Shown here: piece by piece, positions 27,582 through 35,434 of the stretch
Numbering within the stretch: the first letter of the stretch is position 1
Layout: each line of letters begins with the position of its first letter
NCBI GenBank assembly: GCA_017531385.1
Contig: JAFXLD010000064.1
Location: 1-61,403, forward strand
Direction: 5' to 3'
DNA length: 61,403 nt
Source of the DNA: Clostridia bacterium
GTDB taxonomy: Bacteria; Bacillota; Clostridia; Oscillospirales; Acutalibacteraceae
Program-made: the position numbers and the translations under genes
Notes under the pieces: generated by a model
The model's database searches: none
Seen by the model: the letters and a program-made list of their open reading frames with translations, nothing else
Told to the model about the DNA's origin: nothing

Positions 27582-29006
27582 TTACAGATTATAATATTTC
27601 TCAAACTCAACGGGATGAGGAATCTTAGCGATTTCACTGCATTCTGCACGTTTTCTCTTGATGAAGTTCTTGATAAGTTCTTCGGGGAATACACCGCCTG
27701 CTGTGAGGTAATCATAGTCAGCTTCAAGAGCATCAAGAGCAGCCTCGAGAGATGTAGGAAGCCCTTTGAGCTTTGCCTTTTCTTCTTCAGGAAGATTGTA
27801 GAGGTTCATATCATAGGGACCCCAACCGTTTTCATGAGGATCAATCTGATTCTTGATACCGTCAAGACCAGCCATAAGAAGAGCGGCATAGCAGAAATAG
27901 GGGTTACATGTGGCATCAGGATTACGGATTTCAAAACGGCGTTCTGTGGGCTGTTTTGCATATGCGGGAATTCTGATAACTGCACTACGGTTACTTGTTG
28001 CATAACCGACTGTAACGGGTGCTTCAAATCCGGGAACAAGTCTCTTGAAAGAGTTTGTGCTGGGATTTGTGATAGCACAGAGTGAGCCGATGTGCTTGAG
28101 AAGACCACCTATAAAGTAGTGAGCTGTTTTGCTCAGATGTGAATATCCGTTATCGTCTGAGAATACGGGTTCGCCGTCTTTGAGAAGAAGCATATGTACG
28201 TGCATACCGCTGCCTGCTTCACCGTAAACGGGTTTAGGCATAAGAGTAGCACTCTTGCCGTACTTTGCAGCAGTATTATGAATGATATATTTGATCATCA
28301 TTGTTGCATCTGCCATTTTTGACATTTCACCGAGCATGGGTTCAATTTCAAACTGACCTGAAGCAGCAACTTCGGGATGATGATATTTAACGGGAATACC
28401 TGCATCTTCAATAAGCATACACATTTCGCTTCTGCATTCGTATGAAGTATCGAAAGGCTTTGCGATGTGATAAGCTTTCTGAAGAGGAACGATGTGTCCG
28501 AGCCCCTGAGTAGCACTGTTCCAGTATGATTGCTTTGCATCAACGCTCATTGCAACAGAGTTGGGTTTTACTTCCCAGCCGACCTGATCAAAAAGATAAA
28601 ATTCAAATTCGGGGAGAATCATCATTGTGTCTGCAATGCCTGAATCTCTCATATACTTCTCAGCTGCAAGAACAATATTTCTGGGGTACTGAGCAAGAGG
28701 ACGGTTTTCAGGGGAGTCGATAATCATTGCATTACCGCTCATTGAAAGTGTGGGTATTTCGCAGAAGGGATCAATCATTGCAGTATCGGGATCGGGAATA
28801 AATACCATGTCACTCTTTTCAACAACAGCATAGCCGTAGTTTGAAGCGTCAAAACCGACACCGTTACGCATAATTTCGGGTGTGAAATTCTGAGCGGGGA
28901 TTGTAACATGGCGGTACTGACCGTTGATATCAACCATCTTGAAGTCAACCATTTTTATGTCATGTTCTTTAATAAGATCCATGACTTTTTTTACACTTGC
29001 GTTCAT
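27582..29006 (-). CDS. glnA: glutamine synthetase, type I
   Basis: 474 residues. EFEFYLFD, GSGMHVHMLL, NPSTNSFKRLVPGFEAPV and RFEIRNPDATCNPYF are the ATP, glutamate, metal and ammonium site motifs of GSI. The NLYNLP segment near the C-terminus matches the position of the adenylylation tyrosine loop of GSI-beta enzymes. It makes glutamine from glutamate, ammonia and ATP. I chose the ATG at 29006, 9 nt after GGAG; the ATG at 29015 touches that site. Single-gene unit with promoter and terminator. Confidence 0.95.
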   Translation of the reverse strand: MNASVKKVMDLIKEHDIKMVDFKMVDINGQYRHVTIPAQNFTPEIMRNGVGFDASNYGYAVVEKSDMVFIPDPDTAMIDPFCEIPTLSMSGNAMIIDSPENRPLAQYPRNIVLAAEKYMRDSGIADTMMILPEFEFYLFDQVGWEVKPNSVAMSVDAKQSYWNSATQGLGHIVPLQKAYHIAKPFDTSYECRSEMCMLIEDAGIPVKYHHPEVAASGQFEIEPMLGEMSKMADATMMIKYIIHNTAAKYGKSATLMPKPVYGEAGSGMHVHMLLLKDGEPVFSDDNGYSHLSKTAHYFIGGLLKHIGSLCAITNPSTNSFKRLVPGFEAPVTVGYATSNRSAVIRIPAYAKQPTERRFEIRNPDATCNPYFCYAALLMAGLDGIKNQIDPHENGWGPYDMNLYNLPEEEKAKLKGLPTSLEAALDALEADYDYLTAGGVFPEELIKNFIKRKRAECSEIAKIPHPVEFEKYYNL

Positions 29007-29045
29007 TGGAAGCATCTCCGTTTCTGTGTATTAATTTACATTGTG

Positions 29046-29074
29046 ATTGTATCATACATTTTTTGCGTTTTCAA
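29046..29074 (-). promoter_or_regulatory. promoter of glnA
   Basis: Minus-strand TTGAAA (29074-29069), 17-nt spacer, TACAAT (29051-29046). Confidence 0.7.
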
Positions 29075-29199
29075 TATTAAATTTACAGAAAAATTATAAT
29101 TTATTTTTATAAAAACTATCATATCTGACGCTATATTAATAAGGAAAATAATAAATACACATATTGCATGAATTATAATAAAAAAATTCAATAAAACTC

Positions 29200-29227
29200 T
29201 TGACAATTTTACTTTTTGTGTTATAAT
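29200..29227 (+). promoter_or_regulatory. promoter of the tRNA pair
   Basis: TTGACA (29200-29205), 16-nt spacer, TATAAT (29222-29227), about 20 nt before the first tRNA. Confidence 0.8.
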
Positions 29228-29246
29228 AATCAAGCGTGATTGAGTT

Positions 29247-29323
29247 GGACCATTAGCTCAGTTGGTTAGAGCAACCGGCTCATAACCGGTTGGTCCGGGG
29301 TTCGAGTCCCTGATGGTCCACCA
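29247..29323 (+). tRNA. tRNA with CAT anticodon (elongator Met or Ile2)
   Basis: Acceptor GGACCAT pairs with ATGGTCC, discriminator A, encoded CCA (29321-29323). The loop CTCATAA carries CAT. The G1-C72 pair rules out the initiator tRNA. The body (GGACC...GGCTCATAACC...GGTCC) resembles Bacillus tRNA-Ile2, where the C34 is changed to lysidine, so Met versus Ile2 is unresolved. Confidence 0.93.
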
Positions 29324-29332
29324 AAATAATAT

Positions 29333-29408
29333 AGGGGTATAGCTCAGTTGGTAGAGCAGCGGTCTCCAAAACCGCGTGCCGAGGGTTCGAACCCTTCTGC
29401 CCCTGCCA
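29333..29408 (+). tRNA. tRNA-Trp (anticodon CCA), prophage attachment gene
   Basis: Acceptor AGGGGTA pairs with TGCCCCT; discriminator G and encoded CCA (29406-29408) are right for Trp. Loop CTCCAAA gives anticodon CCA. The 3' 46 nt are repeated at the window end, showing that the prophage used this gene as its attB. Confidence 0.97.
29363..29408 (+). repeat. attL (tRNA-Trp 3' half)
   Basis: Identical to 61358-61403 for the first 26 nt and last 14 nt. Three differences (G/A, A/G, C/T) fall in between, in the T arm. Confidence 0.93.
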
Positions 29409-29417
29409 TTAAAAAAG

Positions 29418-29466
29418 TGCCTTAAAACCGCTATAATGCGTGGTTTTTAAGGCATTTTTGTTTTTG
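29418..29466 (+). terminator. terminator downstream of tRNA-Trp
   Basis: TGCCTTAAAA-CC pairs with GG-TTTTTAAGGCA, followed by TTTTTGTTTTT. It lies on the prophage side of attL, so the phage supplies the tRNA terminator. Confidence 0.8.
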
Positions 29467-29523
29467 TAAAATTTTAATTTTTTCGGTAAATTACATCAAA
29501 TTCATGAATATATACATAAAAAG

Positions 29524-29544
29524 TGCAAGTCAACATGCAAGTCA
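29524..29544 (+). repeat. left integrase arm-site pair, TGCAAGTCA x2
   Basis: TGCAAGTCA occurs at 29524-29532 and 29536-29544, 12 bp apart in the same orientation. The same pair is found near attR at 61285-61304. Confidence 0.65.
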
Positions 29545-29547
29545 AAA

Positions 29548-29592
29548 CTCCCTGCAAGAATCACATTTTTGTGATTTGCAAGGAGCTTTTTT
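29548..29592. terminator. terminator of integrase gene
   Basis: Long stem CTCCCTGCAAGAATCACA / TGTGATTTGCAAGGAG with T runs on both sides (TTTT on the minus strand, eight T on the +). It acts for the leftward integrase and insulates from the tRNA. Confidence 0.8.
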
Positions 29593-30729
29593 TTATGCAT
29601 TCAAATAAGCATCAAGTTGAGTGATATTATTTATCCTGTGTTCTTTTTGTAAATGTGTATAGATTGACAGGGTAGTCTTCGGATCTGAATGTCCCATTTG
29701 TTCTTGTGCAACGAGAACGTCAATACCTGCTTCGTACATCATTGTGCAGAAGGTATGCCGTAAACAATGATATGTGAAAGGCTCAATCATCATTGAAGCT
29801 TTCTGCGGTGCAAATTTATTTGTCGGCTGAATAAAATTACCGTATTTCAGGTTCATATCTGTTATATAGCTTTCAAGCAATCGTTTCCATGCTGTTTCTG
29901 TCATCATCTTATTGTTTGCACTTGTTATTACGTAAGGTGAAGTTCGTTCTTCTTTCTTCAGAAAATCAATCAGTATCGAAGGAACGGATATAAGTCTGCT
30001 TTTGCCGTTCTTAGGAGCTTTCAATGCTTGTGTTTTGAAGTTGAATGATTTGGTGACAGATATTGTTTTATTTTTGAAATCAATATCAGACCAAAGCAAG
30101 GCTGTTGCTTCACCTCGTCTGAGTCCCGACAGCATAAGGAGCATCATTGCACGTTGTCCTCTGTGTGCAAATTCAATAATCCGTGAGCGTTCCGTTTGTG
30201 TCAAAGCTCTGCGTTCAGATTTTTCAGCGTTTTTCGGCGGCTTGATTCTCTGTGCCGGGTTGAAGTCAATTGCTCTGTTATCAATGGCAAAGTCAAAGAT
30301 GTTTCTCAGTATATTTATATATGATAACAGGGTACGTCTTGCAGTTGGTTTTCCTGTATATGGATTGCAGATGAAAAGTTCATTAATGACCTGCTGAATG
30401 TTCATTGGCAATACATCAGAGATTGTGAATTCTTTGAAATACTGTTTCCATACTTCGGCTCTGCTGCTGATTAACTTGTATTGTTCTGCACTTACTTCAC
30501 TTTTCTTTGACATTAAGAAATAATTTGCCCAGGTAACAAAGCTGTCCTTTTCTTTTGTAATGTCGATACCTTTGCACATTTTCAGGCGGAGTTCTTCGGC
30601 TTTCTGGTCTGCTTCTTTCTGTGTTGAGCCGTAGACGGTTTTATATTTGCGTTTTCCGTCTACAAGACCGAGATACACCTGAACGGCAATTCTGCCGTCT
30701 GCTCTCTTCTTATTTGATTTTTTTGCCAT
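29593..30729 (-). CDS. int: phage tyrosine recombinase (integrase)
   Basis: 378 residues. N-terminal arm-binding domain (GRIAVQVYLGLVDGKRKYKTVYG, about 1-60), SAM-like core-binding domain (about 65-165) and catalytic domain with Arg in LSGLRRGEA, H-L-R-H in YHCLRHTFCT, the second His in MGHSDPKTT and the nucleophile Tyr in SIYTHL. It should recombine the tRNA-Trp att sites. The ATG at 30729 follows GAGGAG. Located at the attL end and read toward it, as is usual. Confidence 0.95.
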   Translation of the reverse strand: MAKKSNKKRADGRIAVQVYLGLVDGKRKYKTVYGSTQKEADQKAEELRLKMCKGIDITKEKDSFVTWANYFLMSKKSEVSAEQYKLISSRAEVWKQYFKEFTISDVLPMNIQQVINELFICNPYTGKPTARRTLLSYINILRNIFDFAIDNRAIDFNPAQRIKPPKNAEKSERRALTQTERSRIIEFAHRGQRAMMLLMLSGLRRGEATALLWSDIDFKNKTISVTKSFNFKTQALKAPKNGKSRLISVPSILIDFLKKEERTSPYVITSANNKMMTETAWKRLLESYITDMNLKYGNFIQPTNKFAPQKASMMIEPFTYHCLRHTFCTMMYEAGIDVLVAQEQMGHSDPKTTLSIYTHLQKEHRINNITQLDAYLNA

Positions 30730-30750
30730 TTTTGAACACACTCCTCAAAA

Positions 30751-30768
30751 GGGTATAAAAATACCCCT
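30751..30768. repeat. short hairpin in the integrase leader
   Basis: GGGTAT-AAAA-ATACCC inverted repeat; on the minus strand it is followed by TTTT and then the GAGGAG ribosome site, so it may work as a leaky terminator before int. Confidence 0.45.
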
Positions 30769-30796
30769 TGTAAAATCAAGGGAAGTGTGATATACT
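30768..30796 (+). promoter_or_regulatory. promoter of a candidate small RNA
   Basis: TTGTAA (30768-30773), 17-nt spacer, TATACT (30791-30796) on the + strand, where no protein gene follows. Confidence 0.55.
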
Positions 30797-30802
30797 GATT
30801 CT

Positions 30803-30874
30803 GCGTGTGTGAGTATTCACACTCCCTATATTATCCGTCACTCTGAGTGCCAGTCAGAGCGGCGGATTTTTTTT
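30803..30874 (+). ncRNA. candidate prophage small RNA, about 72 nt
   Basis: Downstream of the promoter at 30768-30796 the sequence holds a 5' hairpin GTGTGA-GTAT-TCACAC (30807-30822), a 12-nt single-stranded stretch and a terminator stem TCCGTCACTCTGA / TCAGAGCGGCGGA (30834-30866, one mismatch) followed by eight T. No coding potential. It lies between two leftward genes, and its end abuts the stop codon of the exonuclease gene, so it could act in trans or as a roadblock. No known RNA family recognised. Confidence 0.5.
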
Positions 30875-30877
30875 GTT

Positions 30878-32467
30878 TTATAATTTATATTTCCATTTAA
30901 AACCACCGGCAGTCTTTTGTATACCATTAGCAGCATCACGAATGCATTTAGGGCTAATTCCAACTTCCTTACTTGCAGCAAAAATTGTTTCAAATTCTCT
31001 TATAATGTTTTCGTTAGCATCCATCTGGATAATAATTCTTCCTCGAGGCTGTTTGGTTTCTGTCGAGTTCATTTCTTTTTGAACTGATATATCTGTTTGT
31101 TGAACAGGTTTATCTGCTATTATATTGACTTCAATTATTGGTTTGTTTTTTGCTGATTCAAGCAATGAGCAGACGTTTTCTTCAGTCAATTGAGTGGTGA
31201 ATGAATTGTTTTCGTCATATAGATTTTTGTTATAATATGATGCATACTCTTCAGCACTCAAACGGCTTTCTAAAAATTTGTTATAGAAATATTCAGCAAA
31301 TTCTTCCAAATCAAAGGGACTTGAGAAAATTAAGCGAAGAAATTGTTCACCGCCTTCACTTTGTGTACAAGGTTCTGTAATATAATTGGCTAAATTTTCA
31401 CAATCACTTTTTACTAAAATGTAATTATTTTTCTTTGTACATTTGAATTTTAAGAATTTATAAAAACATCCGGCTTCAACATAACCGCTACTATTTTTTC
31501 TAAATCCAAGCAATGAAATATCATCACAGCGTTCAGAAATCTTTTTTTGCACAAACGCACAAATCTCCATTTCCTCTTGTGTCAACTTTAATTTTTCTTT
31601 TTTTAATTCTTCTTTTTCTAAATCTGTAAATGCTAGATCAATTAACTTTGTTAAGATATAGCCACAATTCTCTGCATCATTTCCTGCTCTATGAGAAGCG
31701 GTATTTATCAAACCGAAATGATTTTCAATTGTAGGTTGTTTATAATTTACTAAGCCATGCAGATATTGTCTTGCAATTTTCAAAGTATCTAAATATTCAA
31801 TATTTGCATTATAACCAAGTCGAGACAATGTGTTACAAAGAAAAGAAAAATCAAAGTTTGCATTATGTGCACACATCACAGTTTTACCCTGCAAGGCATC
31901 TCCTAAAAAATCAACCAAGTTAGCATATACTTCACTTTCCGAAGGTGCAGAAGATAGCATCTCATTTGTAATATGATTAATCGAGGATGCTTTCTGAGAA
32001 ATACTAATTCCGGGATTAACAAGTGTAGAAAATTCCTTATCGACTTTACCATTTCTGAACAATACAGCACCAATTTCAACTATTCTGTCTGTCTTACAAT
32101 TTAAACCCGTTGTTTCAACATCAAAAGATATGAAACATTCTCGGATTTTATTTATATTAGTAAAATCAAGTGATATTTGTTTTGCATTTGCATTTCCAAA
32201 AATAAAAGTTGTATCGGGTTTCTTATTAATTTCAGTTTCAATTTTAAAATTTTGAGGAACTGAATCAAAATTAATATCAGATATATTGTTGTTTATTTTA
32301 CCTTTATCTTTTTTTCTTTTCTGTATGATATAAATTGCAACAGAAATACCAATGACAGCAACAGGCAAAGATATGTACCAGTAGGAAAAAAGAATTGAAA
32401 TTATACATAGTGCAAACAGACAAATAAAAAATATAATGACAGGGCTTTTTTTCTTGTTTTTACTCAT
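30878..32467 (-). CDS. membrane-anchored DEDDh 3'-5' exonuclease with C-terminal NUMOD1-like motif
   Basis: 529 residues from the ATG at 32467; an in-frame ATG at 32515 would add 16 residues and neither has a strong ribosome site. Residues about 8-50 form two membrane helices. An exonuclease of the DnaQ/PolC-epsilon type follows (about 100-280): FDVETTGL (DxE), AHNANFDFSF, and SHRAGNDAEN with the catalytic His and Asp. About 180 residues of unrecognised sequence come next. The last 55 residues resemble a NUMOD1 DNA-binding motif (ASKEVGISPKCIRDAANG...AGGFKWKYKL). Located beside the repressor, so likely expressed in the lysogen; a defence or exclusion role is possible but not shown. Confidence 0.78.
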   Translation of the reverse strand: MSKNKKKSPVIIFFICLFALCIISILFSYWYISLPVAVIGISVAIYIIQKRKKDKGKINNNISDINFDSVPQNFKIETEINKKPDTTFIFGNANAKQISLDFTNINKIRECFISFDVETTGLNCKTDRIVEIGAVLFRNGKVDKEFSTLVNPGISISQKASSINHITNEMLSSAPSESEVYANLVDFLGDALQGKTVMCAHNANFDFSFLCNTLSRLGYNANIEYLDTLKIARQYLHGLVNYKQPTIENHFGLINTASHRAGNDAENCGYILTKLIDLAFTDLEKEELKKEKLKLTQEEMEICAFVQKKISERCDDISLLGFRKNSSGYVEAGCFYKFLKFKCTKKNNYILVKSDCENLANYITEPCTQSEGGEQFLRLIFSSPFDLEEFAEYFYNKFLESRLSAEEYASYYNKNLYDENNSFTTQLTEENVCSLLESAKNKPIIEVNIIADKPVQQTDISVQKEMNSTETKQPRGRIIIQMDANENIIREFETIFAASKEVGISPKCIRDAANGIQKTAGGFKWKYKL

Positions 32468-32560
32468 AACATTTACACGTCCTTGAAATATAGTTTGTTT
32501 ATTTTGGAAAGACATACTTATCCAAAATATAAAACAGCAAAACAGACAAAATGTAACACA

Positions 32561-33262
32561 TTATTGCTCAATTTCTCTTACAAGAAGAACGGGAATACCA
32601 ACAACTCTGCACTGTTCAAGTTCTGAACCGGATATTGTTTTTGGTTCATATGAAGGATTTATAGGAATAAGTTTCATCCAATCTTCACCGTCAACATATT
32701 CAACTTTTTTCAAAGTAGCATAATCTTCATACTGAACAACACCTATGTCACCACTTCGGTTTAATGTAGGTGACTTTTTTATAAGTACTTTATCATTATT
32801 CATATATAAAGGATACATACTGTTGCCGTGAATTTTAAGGACAAAGAAATCATCCTTCGATCTGCCTTTTAAATATGATAAAGGGATTTCAATAGAATCA
32901 AGAGCATCATATTCTTCATTTGCAAACATATCATAGCCAGCAGCCAATTCGCCAATGACAGGAAAGACAACGGTGTCATCGGTTATATTTAAAGTATCTG
33001 AATCAAGTTGAATTTCATTCTTAAGGTCAACAGGGATATCATCAACTCTTACAAATAAATCAGTTAAAGATATTCCCATCCCCCTTGCTAACTTTTTTAA
33101 TACTGGTATAGTCGGCGTGATTGCTTCTCCTGTGTTGGGATTCATACCTTTTTCCAACATTGATATATACCCATTGGAAAGATCGCATTGGTTCGCAAAT
33201 TTTCTTTGTGACATATTATCATGTTCTGTTCGATAAATTTGAATTAATTCGCTTAATGTCAT
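32561..33262 (-). CDS. phage repressor, XRE HTH plus S24 (LexA-like) peptidase
   Basis: 233 residues. HTH at residues 1-70 (MSQRKFANQCDLSNGYISMLEKG). The C-terminal S24 domain has an Ala-Gly cleavage site (GELAAGYD), the catalytic serine in GNSMYP and the lysine in TLKKVEY. It should keep lysogeny and self-cleave with RecA after DNA damage. AAGGAG precedes the ATG at 33262. Its promoter diverges from that of the Cro-like gene. Confidence 0.92.
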   Translation of the reverse strand: MTLSELIQIYRTEHDNMSQRKFANQCDLSNGYISMLEKGMNPNTGEAITPTIPVLKKLARGMGISLTDLFVRVDDIPVDLKNEIQLDSDTLNITDDTVVFPVIGELAAGYDMFANEEYDALDSIEIPLSYLKGRSKDDFFVLKIHGNSMYPLYMNNDKVLIKKSPTLNRSGDIGVVQYEDYATLKKVEYVDGEDWMKLIPINPSYEPKTISGSELEQCRVVGIPVLLVREIEQ

Positions 33263-33283
33263 ATGTATCAAAACTCCTTAATT

Positions 33284-33299
33284 GTTTAATTTATTATAC
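33284..33299. promoter_or_regulatory. putative operator O1
   Basis: GTTTAATTTATTATAC, one mismatch from the palindrome GTTTAAT-NN-ATTAAAC. It overlaps the -10 box of the repressor promoter. Confidence 0.5.
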
Positions 33300-33321
33300 A
33301 TTTTAGCATGTCACTTGTCAA
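33293..33321 (-). promoter_or_regulatory. repressor promoter
   Basis: Minus-strand TTGACA (33321-33316), 17-nt spacer, TATAAT (33298-33293); full consensus. Confidence 0.85.
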
Positions 33322-33326
33322 TAGTT

Positions 33327-33342
33327 GTTTAATAAAATTAAC
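33327..33342. promoter_or_regulatory. putative operator O2
   Basis: GTTTAATAAAATTAAC, a degenerate copy of the palindrome, lying between the divergent promoters. Confidence 0.4.
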
Positions 33343-33360
33343 ACTTTTTGTAAAATACTA

Positions 33361-33389
33361 TTGACAATCAAAAAAGAATAGTGTATCAT
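33361..33389 (+). promoter_or_regulatory. early (Cro) promoter
   Basis: TTGACA (33361-33366), 17-nt spacer, TATCAT (33384-33389). Confidence 0.8.
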
Positions 33390-33393
33390 GAGT

Positions 33394-33409
33394 GTGTAAT
33401 CAATTAAAC
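33394..33409. promoter_or_regulatory. putative operator O3
   Basis: GTGTAATCAATTAAAC, one mismatch from the perfect palindrome, placed at the start point of the early promoter where a bound repressor would block it. Confidence 0.6.
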
Positions 33410-33433
33410 ACTTGTAGAGAAAGGGGTGATTAG

Positions 33434-33634
33434 ATGGGATATAAAATAAAAGAATTTCGTAAAAAGAGAAATATGTCGCAAGAAGCTCTTGCTAAAAAAA
33501 GCGGAGTTTGTCGTGCAACTATTTCTGCACTTGAAAATGGTACTGAAAGAATAACAAGTACAAAGACACTATTATCTCTTGCACGAGCTCTTGATACTAC
33601 AGTGGATAATATTTTTTTTGACGACAATGTTTAA
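33434..33634 (+). CDS. Cro-like XRE regulator
   Basis: 66 residues, essentially one HTH (MSQEALAKKSGVCRATISALENG). The first gene of the rightward early operon, opposite the S24 repressor, which is the Cro position. AAAGGGGTG precedes the ATG. Its stop codon lies inside a perfect copy of the operator palindrome. Confidence 0.87.
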   Translation: MGYKIKEFRKKRNMSQEALAKKSGVCRATISALENGTERITSTKTLLSLARALDTTVDNIFFDDNV

Positions 33635-33644
33635 TCAATTAAAC
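33629..33644. promoter_or_regulatory. putative operator O4, perfect palindrome
   Basis: GTTTAATCAATTAAAC, arms GTTTAAT and ATTAAAC perfect, overlapping the Cro stop codon. Confidence 0.55.
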
Positions 33645-33671
33645 AAAATAAGTGTGTGTGAGGTGAAAAGT

Positions 33672-33866
33672 ATGGCAGATATTGAAATGAAAACACCCGA
33701 GAGTGTAAAAATCCTTCCTGTAATAGCAACAAAATGCACCCGTGGTGCTGGCACGAGTGCAAATCCTGTGAGATTGGTAACACAGTATTGGAGCTTAGAC
33801 GGAAAATTACTTGCAGAGAATGATAGTTTTATGCAGGAGAAATTGTCTCAGCATCTTTCTCAATAA
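33672..33866 (+). CDS. small phage protein of unknown function
   Basis: 64 residues starting MADIEMKTPESVKILPV. The core (ATKCTRGAGTSANPVRLVTQYW) has the look of a small conserved protein seen beside Cro-like genes in Firmicute prophages. GAGGTG precedes the ATG at 33672. Its last 38 nt overlap the convergent DUF4145 gene. Function unknown. Confidence 0.7.
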   Translation: MADIEMKTPESVKILPVIATKCTRGAGTSANPVRLVTQYWSLDGKLLAENDSFMQEKLSQHLSQ

Positions 33867-34527
33867 AATACATTCCGATAAAGTAAACCATTGCTTGAAT
33901 GAAATTTTTTAAATCAGTAATATCACGGTCAGAATGCTTTTTAGTGTAATGACTTTCATCATTACCTATCCAGGCAGACTTTAATGCAAGATTTTTGATT
34001 CTTGCATCATCAACATAATTGTTAATGCAATTACTCAGAAGCATTGCTTTTATCTTGTCTGAATCTTCTGGTTTTTCAGAAATTGCAAAGTCTTTAACAA
34101 GAAACTCAACGGCTTTGCGGTATCCCATTCCTGCGATATGATTCAACTTCATTTCTTCCGCAGTATGAGACTGATTATATATTTCAACAAAATCAGGGGA
34201 CAAATCAGTAATTACTTTTTCAAAATCAATATTTTCATTTTTTTTAGGTTCAGATGAAATTAATCTATAATTTTTATACCTATTTGAAGAAACATATTGT
34301 GCATCATATGTATTTATATATATTTGATTGCATACTCGACATCTGTTTATAATCACACATACATCATTGTATTTGTATGTATATAACATTGCATAAAGAT
34401 GTTCAGCTTCACCATATTTTTTGCACAATGGACAACATTCATCTGAATCATATGTAAACTGAATTATTTTGCTCGTTGAAAAACCACGGTCATTCAGTTT
34501 GTTTTCGGCATCAATAGTGATATTCAT
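33829..34527 (-). CDS. DUF4145-type protein with N-terminal zinc ribbon
   Basis: 232 residues. An N-terminal CPLC...CRVC four-cysteine pattern (residues about 33-66) suggests a zinc ribbon. The C-terminal half (KAVEFLVKDF ... NLALKSAWIGNDESHYTKKHSDRDI) is typical of DUF4145, a helical domain often tied to restriction or defence genes. GGAAG precedes the ATG at 34527. It is the only leftward gene inside the early rightward operon, so it is probably expressed in the lysogen and may be an accessory (moron) gene. Confidence 0.75.
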   Translation of the reverse strand: MNITIDAENKLNDRGFSTSKIIQFTYDSDECCPLCKKYGEAEHLYAMLYTYKYNDVCVIINRCRVCNQIYINTYDAQYVSSNRYKNYRLISSEPKKNENIDFEKVITDLSPDFVEIYNQSHTAEEMKLNHIAGMGYRKAVEFLVKDFAISEKPEDSDKIKAMLLSNCINNYVDDARIKNLALKSAWIGNDESHYTKKHSDRDITDLKNFIQAMVYFIGMYFIEKDAETISPA

Positions 34528-34603
34528 TTGTACACTTCCTTTCACAAAGAGTGTAGCAAAAAAAGAAAATAATGTCAATTAAAGAAAAAAGAGGTGATTT
34601 TTA

Positions 34604-34825
34604 ATGCAGGGAAGACCAAGATGCAAACCGGCTACATATAACGTGTATACGGAATATGACAAAGTTCCCGTTCTGATGACTGTGAAACAAGCTGCAATTC
34701 TTTTACAGATGTCAGACCGCACCGTTTTGAATCTCATTTATAGTGGCGAAATTGAAGCCATAAAGGTCGGAAATGAATGGCGAATTCCCAAAGATAAACT
34801 TCTGAACATGGGGGTGAGTGCATGA
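34604..34825 (+). CDS. helix-turn-helix protein, excisionase-type (HTH_17)
   Basis: 73 residues. VLMTVKQAAILLQMSDRTVLNLIYSGEIEAIKVGNEWRIP is the MerR-like winged HTH of excisionase-family proteins. It could be the directionality factor for Int or an early regulator. GAGGTG precedes the ATG; the stop overlaps the next start (ATGA). Confidence 0.85.
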   Translation: MQGRPRCKPATYNVYTEYDKVPVLMTVKQAAILLQMSDRTVLNLIYSGEIEAIKVGNEWRIPKDKLLNMGVSA

Positions 34826-35049
34826 TTTCAGATAATTATAAAAACATCCGTGTCAAAGGCTTTAACGGTAAATGGTCCGCTATTGATGAATACTCAGATG
34901 GTGAAGCTGACTACATACTGATTGAGTGTATTACTTTCAGAGTCGGCATGCCGCATCTTATATGTCAGGTAACAGCATCAGGGGAGCTTATTATGATAAG
35001 CAAGACATATGAGAGTAAGCTTTCTGATGCTCTTGAAGAATTAGCATAG
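34822..35049 (+). CDS. small phage protein, unknown
   Basis: 75 residues, acidic, predicted beta-rich (IRVKGFNGKWSAIDEY). ATGA overlap with the upstream HTH gene indicates coupled translation. No family recognised. Confidence 0.65.
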   Translation: MISDNYKNIRVKGFNGKWSAIDEYSDGEADYILIECITFRVGMPHLICQVTASGELIMISKTYESKLSDALEELA

Positions 35050-35062
35050 AAAGGATAAAAAT

Positions 35063-35239
35063 ATGATTGCTTTGTTGAAATTTATAGCAGTGGTGTGTAT
35101 AGCCATTCTTTCATCCTGCGCCACATCATTGTGGAAAGACAGAAACAAACAGTTTCTTAACTTTGTTTCTTCGCTTATCGGTGGACTGCCTGTCGTGACG
35201 GTTTTTCTTGTTGGTACTGTTATTTATTTGCTTGGTTAA
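35063..35239 (+). CDS. small membrane protein, unknown
   Basis: 58 residues from the ATG at 35063 to TAA at 35237-35239. Two hydrophobic segments (residues about 3-22 and 37-57) flank a basic loop (WKDRNKQ). A Cys at 19 follows SS, so a lipobox-like site is possible but weak. GAAAGGA lies 9 nt upstream. Small early membrane proteins often serve exclusion, but nothing here proves it. Confidence 0.6.
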   Translation: MIALLKFIAVVCIAILSSCATSLWKDRNKQFLNFVSSLIGGLPVVTVFLVGTVIYLLG

Positions 35240-35275
35240 GCTCAAGAATAAATCAATAGCGAAAGAGGTGACAAA

Positions 35276-35434
35276 ATGGAAACAGAAGTTCAACAGAAAA
35301 AGCCTGATAACATTGACCGATGCGTGAAAGCAGCAAAACAGCTTTCAGAACGCAAGGGTAAATATATCACATACGGTCAGTATATGGGGCTGTATCATGA
35401 TAAAAAACCAAAAATACCGAGAATAAAAAAATAA
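35276..35434 (+). CDS. small phage protein, unknown
   Basis: 52 residues, basic C-terminus (KPKIPRIKK). GAGGTG precedes the ATG at 35276. The SERKGKYITYGQYMG segment looks like a short helical DNA-binding or adaptor motif found in phage early regions. Function unknown. Confidence 0.6.
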   Translation: METEVQQKKPDNIDRCVKAAKQLSERKGKYITYGQYMGLYHDKKPKIPRIKK

